This document shows positions 14,797 through 23,800 of a stretch of DNA of 40,713 bases, piece by piece. The stretch covers positions 1-40,713 of the forward strand of contig CAZLHV010000004.1 of NCBI GenBank assembly GCA_964559205.1. The letters are read 5' to 3'. The notes beneath the pieces are model-generated. The model ran no database searches, was not told the DNA's origin, and was given only the letters and a program-made list of their open reading frames with translations. Both the position numbers and the translations under genes were made by a program. Every line of letters begins with the position of its first letter. The stretch's first letter is position 1. This stretch comes from GWF2-43-63 sp964559205 (GTDB lineage: Bacteria; Bacteroidota; Bacteroidia; Bacteroidales; DTU049).

Positions 14797-15255
14797 ATGA
14801 AGTATCTGATGGTTTGCCTAGGCAATATTTGCCGCTCGCCCATGGCTGAAGGGCTTTTACGCCGAAAACTGAATAACATTGGCAGCCGCTCGGTGGTTGA
14901 TTCCTGTGGCTTTGAGCCCTATCACATTGGTGATGCCCCCGATCAGCGTGCTCAGAAAGTAATGAAGGATCATGGCATTAGCATTGGAAGTCATCGGGCT
15001 CGATTGTTTCATCCTGCCGATTTCGACGATTACGATGTGATTCTTGCCATGGATACACGAAACCTTGATGATATCAGGCGAATGGCCAAAAACCCCGATC
15101 AGATGTTAAAGGTTGAACTCATTATGAACCTTCTCTACCCGGGCGAGAATAAGGTTGTTCCGGATCCATATTACGGAAACGACATGGGATTCGAAAATAC
15201 ATACGCTGTTCTCGACGAAGCAACCAATGCAGTGATTGACCGATACGAGCAATGA
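14797..15255 (+). CDS. low-molecular-weight protein-tyrosine phosphatase
   Basis: 152 residues. The active-site loop VCLGNICRSPMAEG gives the CX5R signature with Cys7 and Arg13. The general-acid loop is VVPDPYYG, with Asp123. Between them SCGFEPYHIGDAPDQRAQKVMKDHGI is the standard family core. It hydrolyses phosphotyrosine (or arginine phosphate in some lineages) on cytoplasmic proteins. No tyrosine kinase or capsule gene is adjacent. Start 14797 is chosen over 14686 because the motif begins at residue 5 in this family and a promoter box ends at 14776. It overlaps the next gene as ATGA (15252-15255). Confidence 0.96.
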   Translation: MKYLMVCLGNICRSPMAEGLLRRKLNNIGSRSVVDSCGFEPYHIGDAPDQRAQKVMKDHGISIGSHRARLFHPADFDDYDVILAMDTRNLDDIRRMAKNPDQMLKVELIMNLLYPGENKVVPDPYYGNDMGFENTYAVLDEATNAVIDRYEQ

Positions 15256-16206
15256 TCTCAGCCTCTTTATCTGATTCACGAACCATTCATGATGCAGCAT
15301 CAAGAATAAGGCATTATATTCACCATACTCCACTGATATCTTGTGAGAGTATTAACAAACTGGCTGACTGCGAAATCCTGTTCAAGGGCGAGCATTTGCA
15401 AAAGGCTGGTGCTTTCAAATCGAGAGGTGCAGCAAATGCCGTATTTTCGTACATAGAACAGGGGTTCAATGGCTCAATTTGCACTCATTCTTCGGGGAAC
15501 CATGCTGGAGCACTTAGCCGGGTAGCAAGGCACGCCGGAATAAAGGCTTATGTTGTGATGCCAAAGAATTCACTGAAATCGAAAGTCGAAGCCACCAGAA
15601 GTTATGGCGCAGACATTACTTTTTGCGAACCAACCCTTGCTGCACGTGAATCAACTTTGGCCACAATCCGCGAGAAAACCGGGGCTATTGAAATTCATCC
15701 TTATGATAATGAAATGATCATTGCGGGGCAGGCGACCTGCGCCATGGAAATTGTCGAAGAATACCAACCCGATGCCATCATCGCGCCAGTTGGGGGAGGA
15801 GGACTGCTAGCCGGCNNNNNNNNNNCTCGCCATTGCCCATTCAGGAAAGAAAACTGATGTATTCGGTGCAGAACCAGCAGGGGCAGCCGATGCCTTTGCT
15901 TCCTTTCAGACAGGAAAATGGACGCCGTCGGTTCAGCCTGTAACCATAGCAGATGGATTGCTGACATCTTTGGGTCAGCATAATTTCCCGGTGATTCTTC
16001 AACATGTGAGTGGTATTTTGCTGGCATCGGAACAAGAGATCATTGATTCCATGCGTTTGTTGTGGGAAAGAGCAAAAATTATGGCAGAGCCTTCCTCTGC
16101 AACTGCATTGGCAGTCTTGCTCAACAATAAAAAACTTTTTGAAGGCAAAAAAGTTTGCATCATCATTTCCGGAGGCAATGCCGATTTGAATCATTTACCA
16201 TGGTAA
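15252..16206 (+). CDS. threonine dehydratase/serine racemase-like PLP enzyme (interrupted by an assembly gap)
   Basis: About 316 residues once the gap is closed. Fold type II PLP enzyme: the Schiff-base lysine is Lys56 in KAGAFKSRGA, SSGNHAGALS is the substrate loop, VGGGGLLAG is the phosphate cup, and IISGGNAD lies near the C-terminus. The short length without an ACT regulatory domain fits catabolic threonine/serine dehydratases or serine racemase. The Ns at 15816-15825 shift the frame by one. Before them the frame is that of 15252; after them LAIAHSGKKTDVFGAEP continues in the frame that stops at 16204-16206. Family alignment predicts two missing residues (GTA-L), that is six bases, so the frameshift is an artefact. 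It overlaps both neighbours. Confidence 0.88.
15816..15825. other. assembly gap (10 Ns), true size probably 6 bases
   Basis: Ten Ns in the phosphate-cup region of the PLP enzyme. Comparison with the usual GGGGLLxGTAL spacing indicates two missing codons. Confidence 0.9.
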
Positions 16207-16916
16207 AAACCCATTCCTTGTTTCTGATCCCAACTGATTTGGGATATTATCCCGATGGAGGAATTTATTCTCCATCACAAATCGAGATGATACACCACAT
16301 ACGTTTTTTTGTGGCAGAACAGGCTTCGACAGCAAGAGCGGCCCTGAAGAAGTGTGCTTACCCTCATAAGCTTCAGGATATTCCCGTGATCGAATTCAAC
16401 GAACACACACGAGGCGATGCATCGCTGATGAAGGAAATTGCTGAAGCCATGAGTCAGGGACTGCCCATGGGTCTGATGTCTGAAGCCGGCCTGCCATGTG
16501 TGGCCGACCCGGGACACGAAGTAGTGATGCTTGCCCACAGAATGCATTATAAAGTGGTCCCTATGCATGGGCCATCCTCGCTAATGCAGGCTTTAATGGC
16601 CTCGGGCTTCAGCGGTCAGCAGTTCGTATTTCATGGGTATGTACCTGTTCGTCCAGATGCCAGAAAGGCGAGTCTCAGGAGAATCATGAAACGAATGCAG
16701 GAAGATGGCTACACGCAAATCATCATGGAAGCGCCTTACCGAAACAATGCTTTGCTGCAGGATATGATCGCTGTTTTGGATCCCAATACATATATCAGTA
16801 TCGCATGCGAGATTGGCACTCCCGACGAAGTGATCAGGACAGAAAAAGTGATATTCTGGAGGCAGCATATGCCCGATCTGCATAAAAAACGTTGTGTATT
16901 TGTACTGGCCCGCTGA
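16200..16916 (+). CDS. SAM-dependent methyltransferase, RsmI-like tetrapyrrole-methylase fold
   Basis: 238 residues. The core matches the RsmI (16S rRNA C1402 2'-O-methyltransferase) fold: PVIEFNEHTRGDA, GLMSEAGLPCVADPGHEVVMLAH (the GxxSDAGxPxxxDPG block, here SEAG), VVPMHGPSSLMQALMASGFSGQQFVFHGYVP, MEAPYRNNALLQDM and a C-terminal ACEIGTPDE. It is shorter than classical RsmI and starts SLFLIPTDLG rather than GTLYVVATPIGN, so it belongs to the second RsmI-like group common in Bacteroidota. The RNA target is unknown. It overlaps the dehydratase by seven bases (16200-16206) and ends the three-gene unit. Confidence 0.88.
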   Translation: MVKTHSLFLIPTDLGYYPDGGIYSPSQIEMIHHIRFFVAEQASTARAALKKCAYPHKLQDIPVIEFNEHTRGDASLMKEIAEAMSQGLPMGLMSEAGLPCVADPGHEVVMLAHRMHYKVVPMHGPSSLMQALMASGFSGQQFVFHGYVPVRPDARKASLRRIMKRMQEDGYTQIIMEAPYRNNALLQDMIAVLDPNTYISIACEIGTPDEVIRTEKVIFWRQHMPDLHKKRCVFVLAR

Positions 16917-16930
16917 AGCAGACATATCGA

Positions 16931-17006
16931 TTGGTTTCAAATGGATGCGAAACCAACTGAAACCAGTTTAAACGTGTCAACCGGGTCACCTTGCAGCGCC
17001 CGGTTG
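16931..17006. terminator. hairpin cluster between convergent genes
   Basis: Two perfect eight-pair stems lie between the methyltransferase stop and the slyD stop: TTGGTTTC/GAAACCAA (16931-16956) and CAACCGGG/CCCGGTTG (16978-17006). A small AACTG/CAGTT lies between them. No long T run follows on either strand, so ordinary Rho-independent termination is uncertain. Confidence 0.5.
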
Positions 17007-17029
17007 ATGAATAATTGTTTAGTTTGGGA

Positions 17030-17536
17030 TTAGTGATGATGACCTTGCGGGCCATGCACATGACCGTGGGCAAGTTCTTCTTCCGAAGCATCACGAATTC
17101 CGACTACTTTTCCTGCAAAGTGAAGGGTTTTGCCTGCCAGAGGATGATTGAAATCCATGGAAACTTGCTCTAGTCCAATTTTCTTCACAGTACCCTGAAA
17201 AACATGTCCTTCGTTGTCTTGCAACGGAATGATGTTTCCAACTTTTAATATTTCCTGATCTACTTTGCCGTCGCGCATAAATATGGTGATGGGCAATTCA
17301 GCCACATTGGCTTCTTCGTAAATGCCGTATCCTTCTTCGGGCGAAACAGTAAAGCTGAACTCTTCGTCCATGCTCTTGCCTGCCACATTGTTTTCGAAAC
17401 CAGGAATCAGATTGCCATGGCCAAACAGAAATACAAAGGGATGCTGTTCCTGTACTTCTTCAATTACCTGTCCATGGGCATCATTCTCAGTGAGCTTGTA
17501 GATCAGGGATACGACTTTGCTTTTTTCGATTTTCAT
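17030..17536 (-). CDS. slyD: FKBP-type peptidyl-prolyl isomerase, SlyD-like
   Basis: 168 residues. FKBP halves flank an inserted IF domain: PFVFLFGHGNLIPGFENNVAGKSMDEEFSFTVSPEEGYG is the classic SlyD N-part, then EILKVGNIIPLQDNEG..., VSMDFNHPLAGKTLHFAGKVVGIRDAS closes the FKBP barrel. The last 17 residues are His-rich (HGHVHGPQGHHH), suggesting Ni/Zn binding as in SlyD. It acts as a prolyl isomerase and chaperone in the cytoplasm. It lies 23 bases after the 1510-residue protein and is the last gene of the tpiA operon. Confidence 0.95.
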   Translation of the reverse strand: MKIEKSKVVSLIYKLTENDAHGQVIEEVQEQHPFVFLFGHGNLIPGFENNVAGKSMDEEFSFTVSPEEGYGIYEEANVAELPITIFMRDGKVDQEILKVGNIIPLQDNEGHVFQGTVKKIGLEQVSMDFNHPLAGKTLHFAGKVVGIRDASEEELAHGHVHGPQGHHH

Positions 17537-17559
17537 GAGTTGTGTTTGTGTGTTGTTTG

Positions 17560-20500
17560 TTATTCTTCTCCTTCGTCGGTGTCACCACCGGTGTTTTTCA
17601 GGAATTTATCTTTGCGCGATGAGGTTGAAAGCTGGTATGAATAACGCTTTTCGCCATCACCGGCTTTCACTTCTCGATCTTCGGCTTTTGTATTGATGAT
17701 AATATCATTGAACTCTTTATTGGATGATATGGCATACATGATTCCATTGTAGTAATCAAAGAAATACCATTCGCCTGACGAAACTTCAAGATATACAGTG
17801 AGTCGATCACCACTTCGTTTTTGTGACATTTCGACGCGACCGTTTACATACTTATTAATCTGCGTTTTTCCGATCACACCGATGCCGATTTTTCCTTCCG
17901 AAACATAACTTTTTCGTGTTTCGTTGTACTTCAGAGTCAGATCTGTAAACGAAATGGTGTGTTCAAGGATTTCGGGTAATTTTTTGAAATAACCATAAAG
18001 AATCAGCTCTGACTCGGCTTTACCGGCTTCTTCGGTGTTCATCACTTCGCCGAGATATTTGTTATAAAGTTCGCTACGGACGTTGGTTGCTTCAAGTTCT
18101 GTGTTGGCGACGAGACTTTGTTCCATGAGTGCGAAGGCATCTTTCGAAAAGTGAAAGTCGAGTTCGGAAACAGTATACATCATGGTGCTGCTATCACGGT
18201 TTGAATGATCAATGACCCCATAGTTGTTCATGGTAACCCGGCCAAAATTATTGCCAAGCGAGAGCTTTCCCTCGTTTCGTGAAACACACTTAAACACCGA
18301 ATAGCTCATGAAGCGACCTGGAAGAATAGGTTGGGCAAGTTTTTCTTTTGACGAGATTCGGTATTCGTTGCTTTGGTGATCATAGGTAAGGAAACCACTG
18401 GTGCCAGCAAGTTCTGGATCACCTCCAAGAAACTTTTTTGAAAGAAATGCCGGATAGACACCTATGGAATCACGGTTGAGATAAAGACCTGCATAGATAC
18501 GATCGCCCTGCGTGTTGGTGATGGTTTCAGGCACTGGAATGAAGATTTCCATAGGATTAATTTCGGCCTTGAAGCTTAGCCACTGCAAACCGAGAGTATC
18601 GCATTGATGTTTGATGCGTGTGCCACCATCGAATGTCAGAAATTCACGCGATGCAGCCAGATGTACATCACCATAAAAGTCGAAGTTTGGACTAAGTGTA
18701 AATTCGAGAGAGTCTTTAATGTAGCCGTGGCCATAAGTTTGCAAAGTTGAATCGACCGATACTTTATCAAGGAAAATACGTTGCATTCCGTCCATTTCGT
18801 CGATGTAATCGTAATAGCCTGCGCCTGAATAGCTCTTCTTTCCGTAGACAAACACTTTAGCGCTGCTGATGGTGTGATATTTCGTGGTATTATTTGCAAG
18901 AATCTGAGCATTTTCCAAAGGAACCATTTCGGCTTTTTTCAGAATGGTTACGTTTCCATCGCCTGGGAAAATGGTTGCATCAGCCACTTTGATAAATTTG
19001 ACATCACTGGCGTAAATAATCTTCTCCTTGAGGCTGTATTTTGCACGGGAAGATCTGAAGCGAAGCGAGTCCTGTGCAGGATGCGTGGAAATAAATTCGG
19101 AACCGGCAAGGTCGAGGTCGGCCAGTTCTTTAATATCCATATTCTCTATTCCCGGTATGTTTTTCGAGTTATTCTGAAGGTCGATTTCGTCTTTGTCCAT
19201 GTACCAGTCGAACTGATCCATGTAGCAGATGTATTCGTTGACAGGGAAACTCACGAGCGAGGTGCCTCCATTTGATTTAAACTCACCTTTTCGGGCATCG
19301 AAATCAACATGTCCACGATAGTTTTTTGTTTCAAATGCCAGCTCGTCATAATCCATTGTTTTCAGGGAGAAGTCACAGGTATCGGTGTCAAAAACACGGT
19401 TTTTAAACACGTATTTTTCTGAAGTCATGAGGGCATTCTTGAATTCCATCTTTCCATTTCCTGTGAGACCGGCTGGCGTATTGTTCAGCGTACCTGAAAA
19501 TTCGCTTTCTTCAGCATACATTCGGGCAGGTTGATCGGTGGTGGTTACCGAAAGAACATCTTCATAGGGTTTCCATTCTTCTTTCACGTTGTGAGCACTC
19601 ACCGGAGGATATTGTACCCCGCTTTTTGATTCGTTGACGGTGTAATCCTGAACTTTGGCCGTCATGTATTGAGGGAAGAACAGAAAATCGTCGCTTTTAC
19701 TTTCCGACGATAAATACTTCAGTCGTCCATGCCCATAAAGGCCTTTGTTAGACAGATCGATGGTTTCATAGAATGTGCCTTTACCGCCATAGGTTGGGTA
19801 TCCGGCGGGTCCGGTATTGTGTAGGAAACCCAGCGAATAGTCCTGCATAACTTTCAGGGGCTGAACAATATCGGGAAAAATTCCGGCTGAGGCAAGGTAG
19901 CCGTTGAATTCAAGCCCTTCGGTCGAAAAGTCGTCAAGGCTGTCGAGGGTAAAAGGGTCTATTCTGAAAAAGAAATTGTCGCGGGGATAAGCACCAGGAT
20001 GATCTGAATTGCGGTCATAATAAACAAAGGAGTGTTTTTTTGAATTGAAAATCGGGTATTCGCTAAAAGGTTTCAACCCCGATTTATTATTTGGGTGGTC
20101 AATCAAAATATCTCCGCTCAGGTTTTCGATCACACTTTTCACTCTTACAAGCGGATACTCTCCATAATCATCGGGTTTGCGGCTTCTGACCTTAAAAGTC
20201 ATGGAGTCGATGATGGGCAGGTTGAGTTTGAATTTGTCATATTCAAACGAGAAATTTTTCCCGTAGTAGTCGAATAATCCGGCATGAACACGGCCTGAGA
20301 AAAGGAAATCACGATTTTTCTTCATGATAATTTCCTGATCGGCAGGATAAATATAAACGGCTTGCGAATCGCTGAGGAACACACGTGAAATACCACGCAT
20401 TTTCAAATCCCAGTTCAGCAAACTGAATGTAGCATTTGCTTCGGCTTCAATGACAGAGTTAAACTGAAGCACATCGTAATCGGTTTTTCCAACTTTGGCA

Positions 20501-22092
20501 TTGAGATATTCAAGAACTTTATCCTTCACAAAAATCATGTCAGTATTTGGGTCATAGACAAGGAATCCACGTATGGCAAGATCGATGATCTGAGCACGGA
20601 TGTATTCGACCTGAATGCGACGGTAATTTGCGAAATCGGACACAGGAAACAACCTTGAGCCGCAGATATTGGCGTAGTTTTTCAAAGCCTGCAGAGGATG
20701 CAAATCGTCGAGAGCTCTGATTTTCTCAAAACGGCCGTCGGAATAGTAATTTGCAGATTCGAAAAGAGCATCGGATGAGCTTCCGGGACCCCGGATCATC
20801 GAAAAATTGATCATGGGTTCGTCCATTTTCCAATATAATGCTTCAAAATACATATCAAGACGATGATAAGTATTGAAAAACGGGCTTTGACTAAGACCTT
20901 CGGTTTCTCTGAAAAAAGCCACCTCGCGTTTGGTGATCCACACACTGTCCTTTGTGTTATTCTTATCCAATTCTTTATAGGTATAGCGCATCACCAACCC
21001 GGGATGATAAATGCTGTCGCCTTCAAATCGCAGACTCATCGAAGCACGGTCGGAGTTTACGCGGTATTTTCTGATGGCAAAGCTTTTCGAACGGCATACC
21101 AAAAACGGTGCGCCATCTTTTTTAAAGGTAAGGATCGCATCATAGATTGAGTCGCCTGATCCGATGAGCTTGGCGCCACGCATGGTAAAGCCTCCTTCGT
21201 AGTCCACGTCGGGATAAATGCTTTTGATTTCCAGACGTTTGTTGTAGGACTGGAACTCAGGATACAGGGCGTCATCACCACGTCTGTTGGCCAACACTTT
21301 ATCTTCGATGCGACCTGGCAGGGAAACCGATCCGAAAAATTCGCGGTTATAGAATTGAACGCTGTCGACAAAAAACTCACGGCTTTTAAGATTCACAGTA
21401 TAACTACCAAAAGTGGCATACACGTCTTCGGGCTTGAGGCCTGCACGAGACCAGTCAACCATTCCTTTTTCACCCACCCATTTTTTTTGTAGCGGGTAAT
21501 AGCGGCCGCGGGTATCATAAATCACTGAACTGTCGTTATTGGCATAACAGGTGAGGATAATCGATGGAAAAAACACCACAGGTTCTTCCTCGAATGTGAA
21601 ATCGTAATTGCTGTTACTGGCTACCCACTTGGTCGTGTTTGAAACGTAAAGATAATTGGCCAGAAAAAGTGAGTCGGACGATGAAAGGAAACTCAGAAAA
21701 GAATTGCTGGTCGATTTTCCCATAAGCTTCATCAGTGTTTGATGCCAAGGATCGAACACTGCAGGTAATTTTCCTGCTTCTGACATGTTGAGCAGGCTGA
21801 CCATGTAATTCATGAAATGAGGATAGGCTTTCATTTTCTTCTTCATCATTTCGTTACAGTTGGCAATGACCGTTTTTTTCTGCGGGTCATTAAGAAAGCC
21901 GCCGTTCCAGAACGGTGTGAACTTTTCGAGCATGAAAGTTTCGCCTTCCTTTCGCTGGTCTTTGTTTTCAATAGCTGTAAACAGACTGGTCATTTCACCT
22001 GTGAATTTGGCAGGATCGTCCGAAAACTGCTTCAGCTGACCAAAAAGGGTTGATGTTGTCAACAATAACAGCAGAAAGATGAAGATTTTCAT
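17560..22092 (-). CDS. large secreted protein (1510 residues), function unknown
   Basis: Signal peptide: MKIFIFLLLLLTTSTLFGQ, cleavage about residue 19. Residues 20-180 look helical (TAIENKDQRKEGETFML..., ...NCNEMMKKKMKAYPHF). From about 190 to 1440 the chain is beta-rich with many aromatic and Asp/Gly turns, and blocks such as KSREFFVDSVQFYNREFFG, GRVHAGLFDYYGKNFSFEYDKF, GNGKMEFKNALMTSEKYVFKN and YSLKEKIIYASDVKFIKVAD. These repeat a pattern of strand plus short turn that resembles OstA/LptA-like or AsmA-like layered strands, but I cannot place it in a named family. The end (RKDKFLKNTGGDTDEGEE) is charged, with no T9SS tail and no membrane helix. It is probably periplasmic or outer-membrane associated. 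Its gene starts five bases after prmA. Confidence 0.9.
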   Translation of the reverse strand: MKIFIFLLLLLTTSTLFGQLKQFSDDPAKFTGEMTSLFTAIENKDQRKEGETFMLEKFTPFWNGGFLNDPQKKTVIANCNEMMKKKMKAYPHFMNYMVSLLNMSEAGKLPAVFDPWHQTLMKLMGKSTSNSFLSFLSSSDSLFLANYLYVSNTTKWVASNSNYDFTFEEEPVVFFPSIILTCYANNDSSVIYDTRGRYYPLQKKWVGEKGMVDWSRAGLKPEDVYATFGSYTVNLKSREFFVDSVQFYNREFFGSVSLPGRIEDKVLANRRGDDALYPEFQSYNKRLEIKSIYPDVDYEGGFTMRGAKLIGSGDSIYDAILTFKKDGAPFLVCRSKSFAIRKYRVNSDRASMSLRFEGDSIYHPGLVMRYTYKELDKNNTKDSVWITKREVAFFRETEGLSQSPFFNTYHRLDMYFEALYWKMDEPMINFSMIRGPGSSSDALFESANYYSDGRFEKIRALDDLHPLQALKNYANICGSRLFPVSDFANYRRIQVEYIRAQIIDLAIRGFLVYDPNTDMIFVKDKVLEYLNAKVGKTDYDVLQFNSVIEAEANATFSLLNWDLKMRGISRVFLSDSQAVYIYPADQEIIMKKNRDFLFSGRVHAGLFDYYGKNFSFEYDKFKLNLPIIDSMTFKVRSRKPDDYGEYPLVRVKSVIENLSGDILIDHPNNKSGLKPFSEYPIFNSKKHSFVYYDRNSDHPGAYPRDNFFFRIDPFTLDSLDDFSTEGLEFNGYLASAGIFPDIVQPLKVMQDYSLGFLHNTGPAGYPTYGGKGTFYETIDLSNKGLYGHGRLKYLSSESKSDDFLFFPQYMTAKVQDYTVNESKSGVQYPPVSAHNVKEEWKPYEDVLSVTTTDQPARMYAEESEFSGTLNNTPAGLTGNGKMEFKNALMTSEKYVFKNRVFDTDTCDFSLKTMDYDELAFETKNYRGHVDFDARKGEFKSNGGTSLVSFPVNEYICYMDQFDWYMDKDEIDLQNNSKNIPGIENMDIKELADLDLAGSEFISTHPAQDSLRFRSSRAKYSLKEKIIYASDVKFIKVADATIFPGDGNVTILKKAEMVPLENAQILANNTTKYHTISSAKVFVYGKKSYSGAGYYDYIDEMDGMQRIFLDKVSVDSTLQTYGHGYIKDSLEFTLSPNFDFYGDVHLAASREFLTFDGGTRIKHQCDTLGLQWLSFKAEINPMEIFIPVPETITNTQGDRIYAGLYLNRDSIGVYPAFLSKKFLGGDPELAGTSGFLTYDHQSNEYRISSKEKLAQPILPGRFMSYSVFKCVSRNEGKLSLGNNFGRVTMNNYGVIDHSNRDSSTMMYTVSELDFHFSKDAFALMEQSLVANTELEATNVRSELYNKYLGEVMNTEEAGKAESELILYGYFKKLPEILEHTISFTDLTLKYNETRKSYVSEGKIGIGVIGKTQINKYVNGRVEMSQKRSGDRLTVYLEVSSGEWYFFDYYNGIMYAISSNKEFNDIIINTKAEDREVKAGDGEKRYSYQLSTSSRKDKFLKNTGGDTDEGEE

Positions 22093-22097
22093 ATGAT

Positions 22098-22946
22098 TTA
22101 ATTTTCAACTATAAAACGTGCAGCCACCCAGTTTTCGTTTACAATAAAGCAGTCAATTGCCATGCCATGTGATTCGCAGGCTTCGGTGATGTCGGCCAGA
22201 TCATCTGTATAGAAGCCGCTAAGGATTAGTATTCCGCTTTCTGAAAGGCAGCGACGGTAATGAGGCAGGTCACCCAGAATGACGTTGCGGTGGATGTTGG
22301 CAATCAGCACATCACATTGTTTACCTGCCAATAATTCGTTTTCGCCTTTTTTGATATCAATATTCCGGCATTGGTTTCGTTCAGTATTCTCGATGGCGTT
22401 GGATACCGACCAATCGTCGTTGTCGTAGGCAAATATGCTTCCCGCACCGCGCATTTCCGCAAAGATGGCGAGTATGCCTGTCCCTGTCCCCGCATCGATG
22501 ACGGTTTTATTCTGAAAATCGACAGAAAGCATGAGCTTGAGCACCGATGCAGTTGTACCATGATGAGCAGTGCCAAACGACATTTTAGGCATGATGCAAA
22601 TGCTGTAGGGCATGTGAGGCTTTTCTTCATGGAAAGGGGCGTACACATAAATGGAGTCGTCGATGGTTACCGGATCGAAATGTTTTTCCCATTCTTCGTT
22701 CCAGTTGCGGTTTTCGAGGGGGGAACTACTCAGTGAAATGTGATTTAGCTGTGTTGTATCAGCTATCAGACTTAGGATATCCTGTTCGTTGTATTGCGAA
22801 GCATCGATGTATCCATGAATAAGGGCTCCATCTTCCCAGAAGCTGTCGAATCCGTAATTTAGGAGTACTGAGAGCACCATTTCGCGAATGATATCATCAT
22901 CGGGCAAGTTTTCAACAGTGACTTGCAAAAAGGCTTGTTGTTCCAT
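22098..22946 (-). CDS. prmA: ribosomal protein L11 methyltransferase
   Basis: 282 residues from ATG 22946 (an ATG two codons earlier, 22952, is also possible). The N-terminal substrate domain leads to a Rossmann methyltransferase with NRNWNEEWEKHFDPV, MSFGTAHHGTT, VIDAGTGTGILAIFAEMRGA (SAM loop), AYDNDDWSVSNAIEN and LIANIHRNVIL. These match PrmA, which trimethylates ribosomal protein L11. Two usual positions differ: FGTGHxxTT is FGTAHHGTT, and NINRN is NIHRN. Whether this changes activity is unknown. The start overlaps the tpiA stop as TGATG. Confidence 0.93.
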   Translation of the reverse strand: MEQQAFLQVTVENLPDDDIIREMVLSVLLNYGFDSFWEDGALIHGYIDASQYNEQDILSLIADTTQLNHISLSSSPLENRNWNEEWEKHFDPVTIDDSIYVYAPFHEEKPHMPYSICIMPKMSFGTAHHGTTASVLKLMLSVDFQNKTVIDAGTGTGILAIFAEMRGAGSIFAYDNDDWSVSNAIENTERNQCRNIDIKKGENELLAGKQCDVLIANIHRNVILGDLPHYRRCLSESGILILSGFYTDDLADITEACESHGMAIDCFIVNENWVAARFIVEN

Positions 22947-23701
22947 CAGCATGAAGAAATGATTGAGGCAAATGAAGAAGCTTTAAGCGATGCTCCGCCC
23001 ACCAGAGCGCCATCGATATCAGGCATAGAAAACAGTTCAGCAGCGTTTTCGGGAGTGACACTTCCTCCATAAAGAATTCTGAGTGATGAGGCGATGTCGG
23101 ATCCGAATTCCCTATGAATGAGATTGCGGATAAAGCCATGCATTTCTGAAGCCTGTGATGGGCTTGCAGTCACGCCGGTTCCAATAGCCCAAACGGGTTC
23201 GTAGGCCAGGGTAATGGTTGCCCAAATGTCTTGGTGCACAAGTTTCATTGTTCCTAGTAATTGTTGCTCCACAATGTCGAAATGCTTTCCCGATTCTCGT
23301 TCAGGGAGGAGTTCACCGCAGCACAGCAAGGGTTGGATGCCATGATTGAAAAGCATGGATAGTTTTTTCGCAAGCAGTTGATCCGATTCATGGTAGTATT
23401 GTCTGCGTTCGGAGTGCCCGACAATGCAGGTCGTTACCCCTATATCCGACAGCATGGCTGCCGAAACCTCGCCTGTGAATGCCCCTTTTTCTTCGCTTGC
23501 GACATTCTGAGCCCCAACGGAAACCGCAGTTCCATGAAAAACATCCTGCAAAAGAGGAATATATACAAACGAAGGGCAGATCAGCAAATCGGCACGATTG
23601 GAAAGCACCGACTGCGACTGGAGCAATTCTGAGGCGAAGTTGCGAATACCTTGCCTGTCCTGATTCATTTTCCAGTTGCCGGCCACCAGTTTTCTTCGCA
23701 T
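22946..23701 (-). CDS. tpiA: triose-phosphate isomerase
   Basis: 251 residues, full length. Motifs: AGNWKMN with Lys11, CIVGHSERR with His96, AYEPVWAIGTGVTAS with the catalytic Glu168 and flexible loop, and ILYGGSVTPENA for phosphate binding. It interconverts dihydroxyacetone phosphate and glyceraldehyde 3-phosphate in glycolysis. The start at 23701 is chosen over 23737 because MRRKLVAGNWKMN is the family N-terminus. It leads the unit tpiA-prmA-1510aa-slyD. Confidence 0.98.
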   Translation of the reverse strand: MRRKLVAGNWKMNQDRQGIRNFASELLQSQSVLSNRADLLICPSFVYIPLLQDVFHGTAVSVGAQNVASEEKGAFTGEVSAAMLSDIGVTTCIVGHSERRQYYHESDQLLAKKLSMLFNHGIQPLLCCGELLPERESGKHFDIVEQQLLGTMKLVHQDIWATITLAYEPVWAIGTGVTASPSQASEMHGFIRNLIHREFGSDIASSLRILYGGSVTPENAAELFSMPDIDGALVGGASLKASSFASIISSC

Positions 23702-23800
23702 ATGTGTTGCTTTATATATTAATGTACGAAAATACAAAGAATAGTTGGAACAAAAGGCCGATGACCCTTTGTCGTTTGTGATTTTCGAAAAAAAGCAATC

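Noticed and set aside
15252..15857. Threonine dehydratase as a pseudogene
   Set aside because: The frame change coincides exactly with the ten-N gap; both sides encode intact family sequence.
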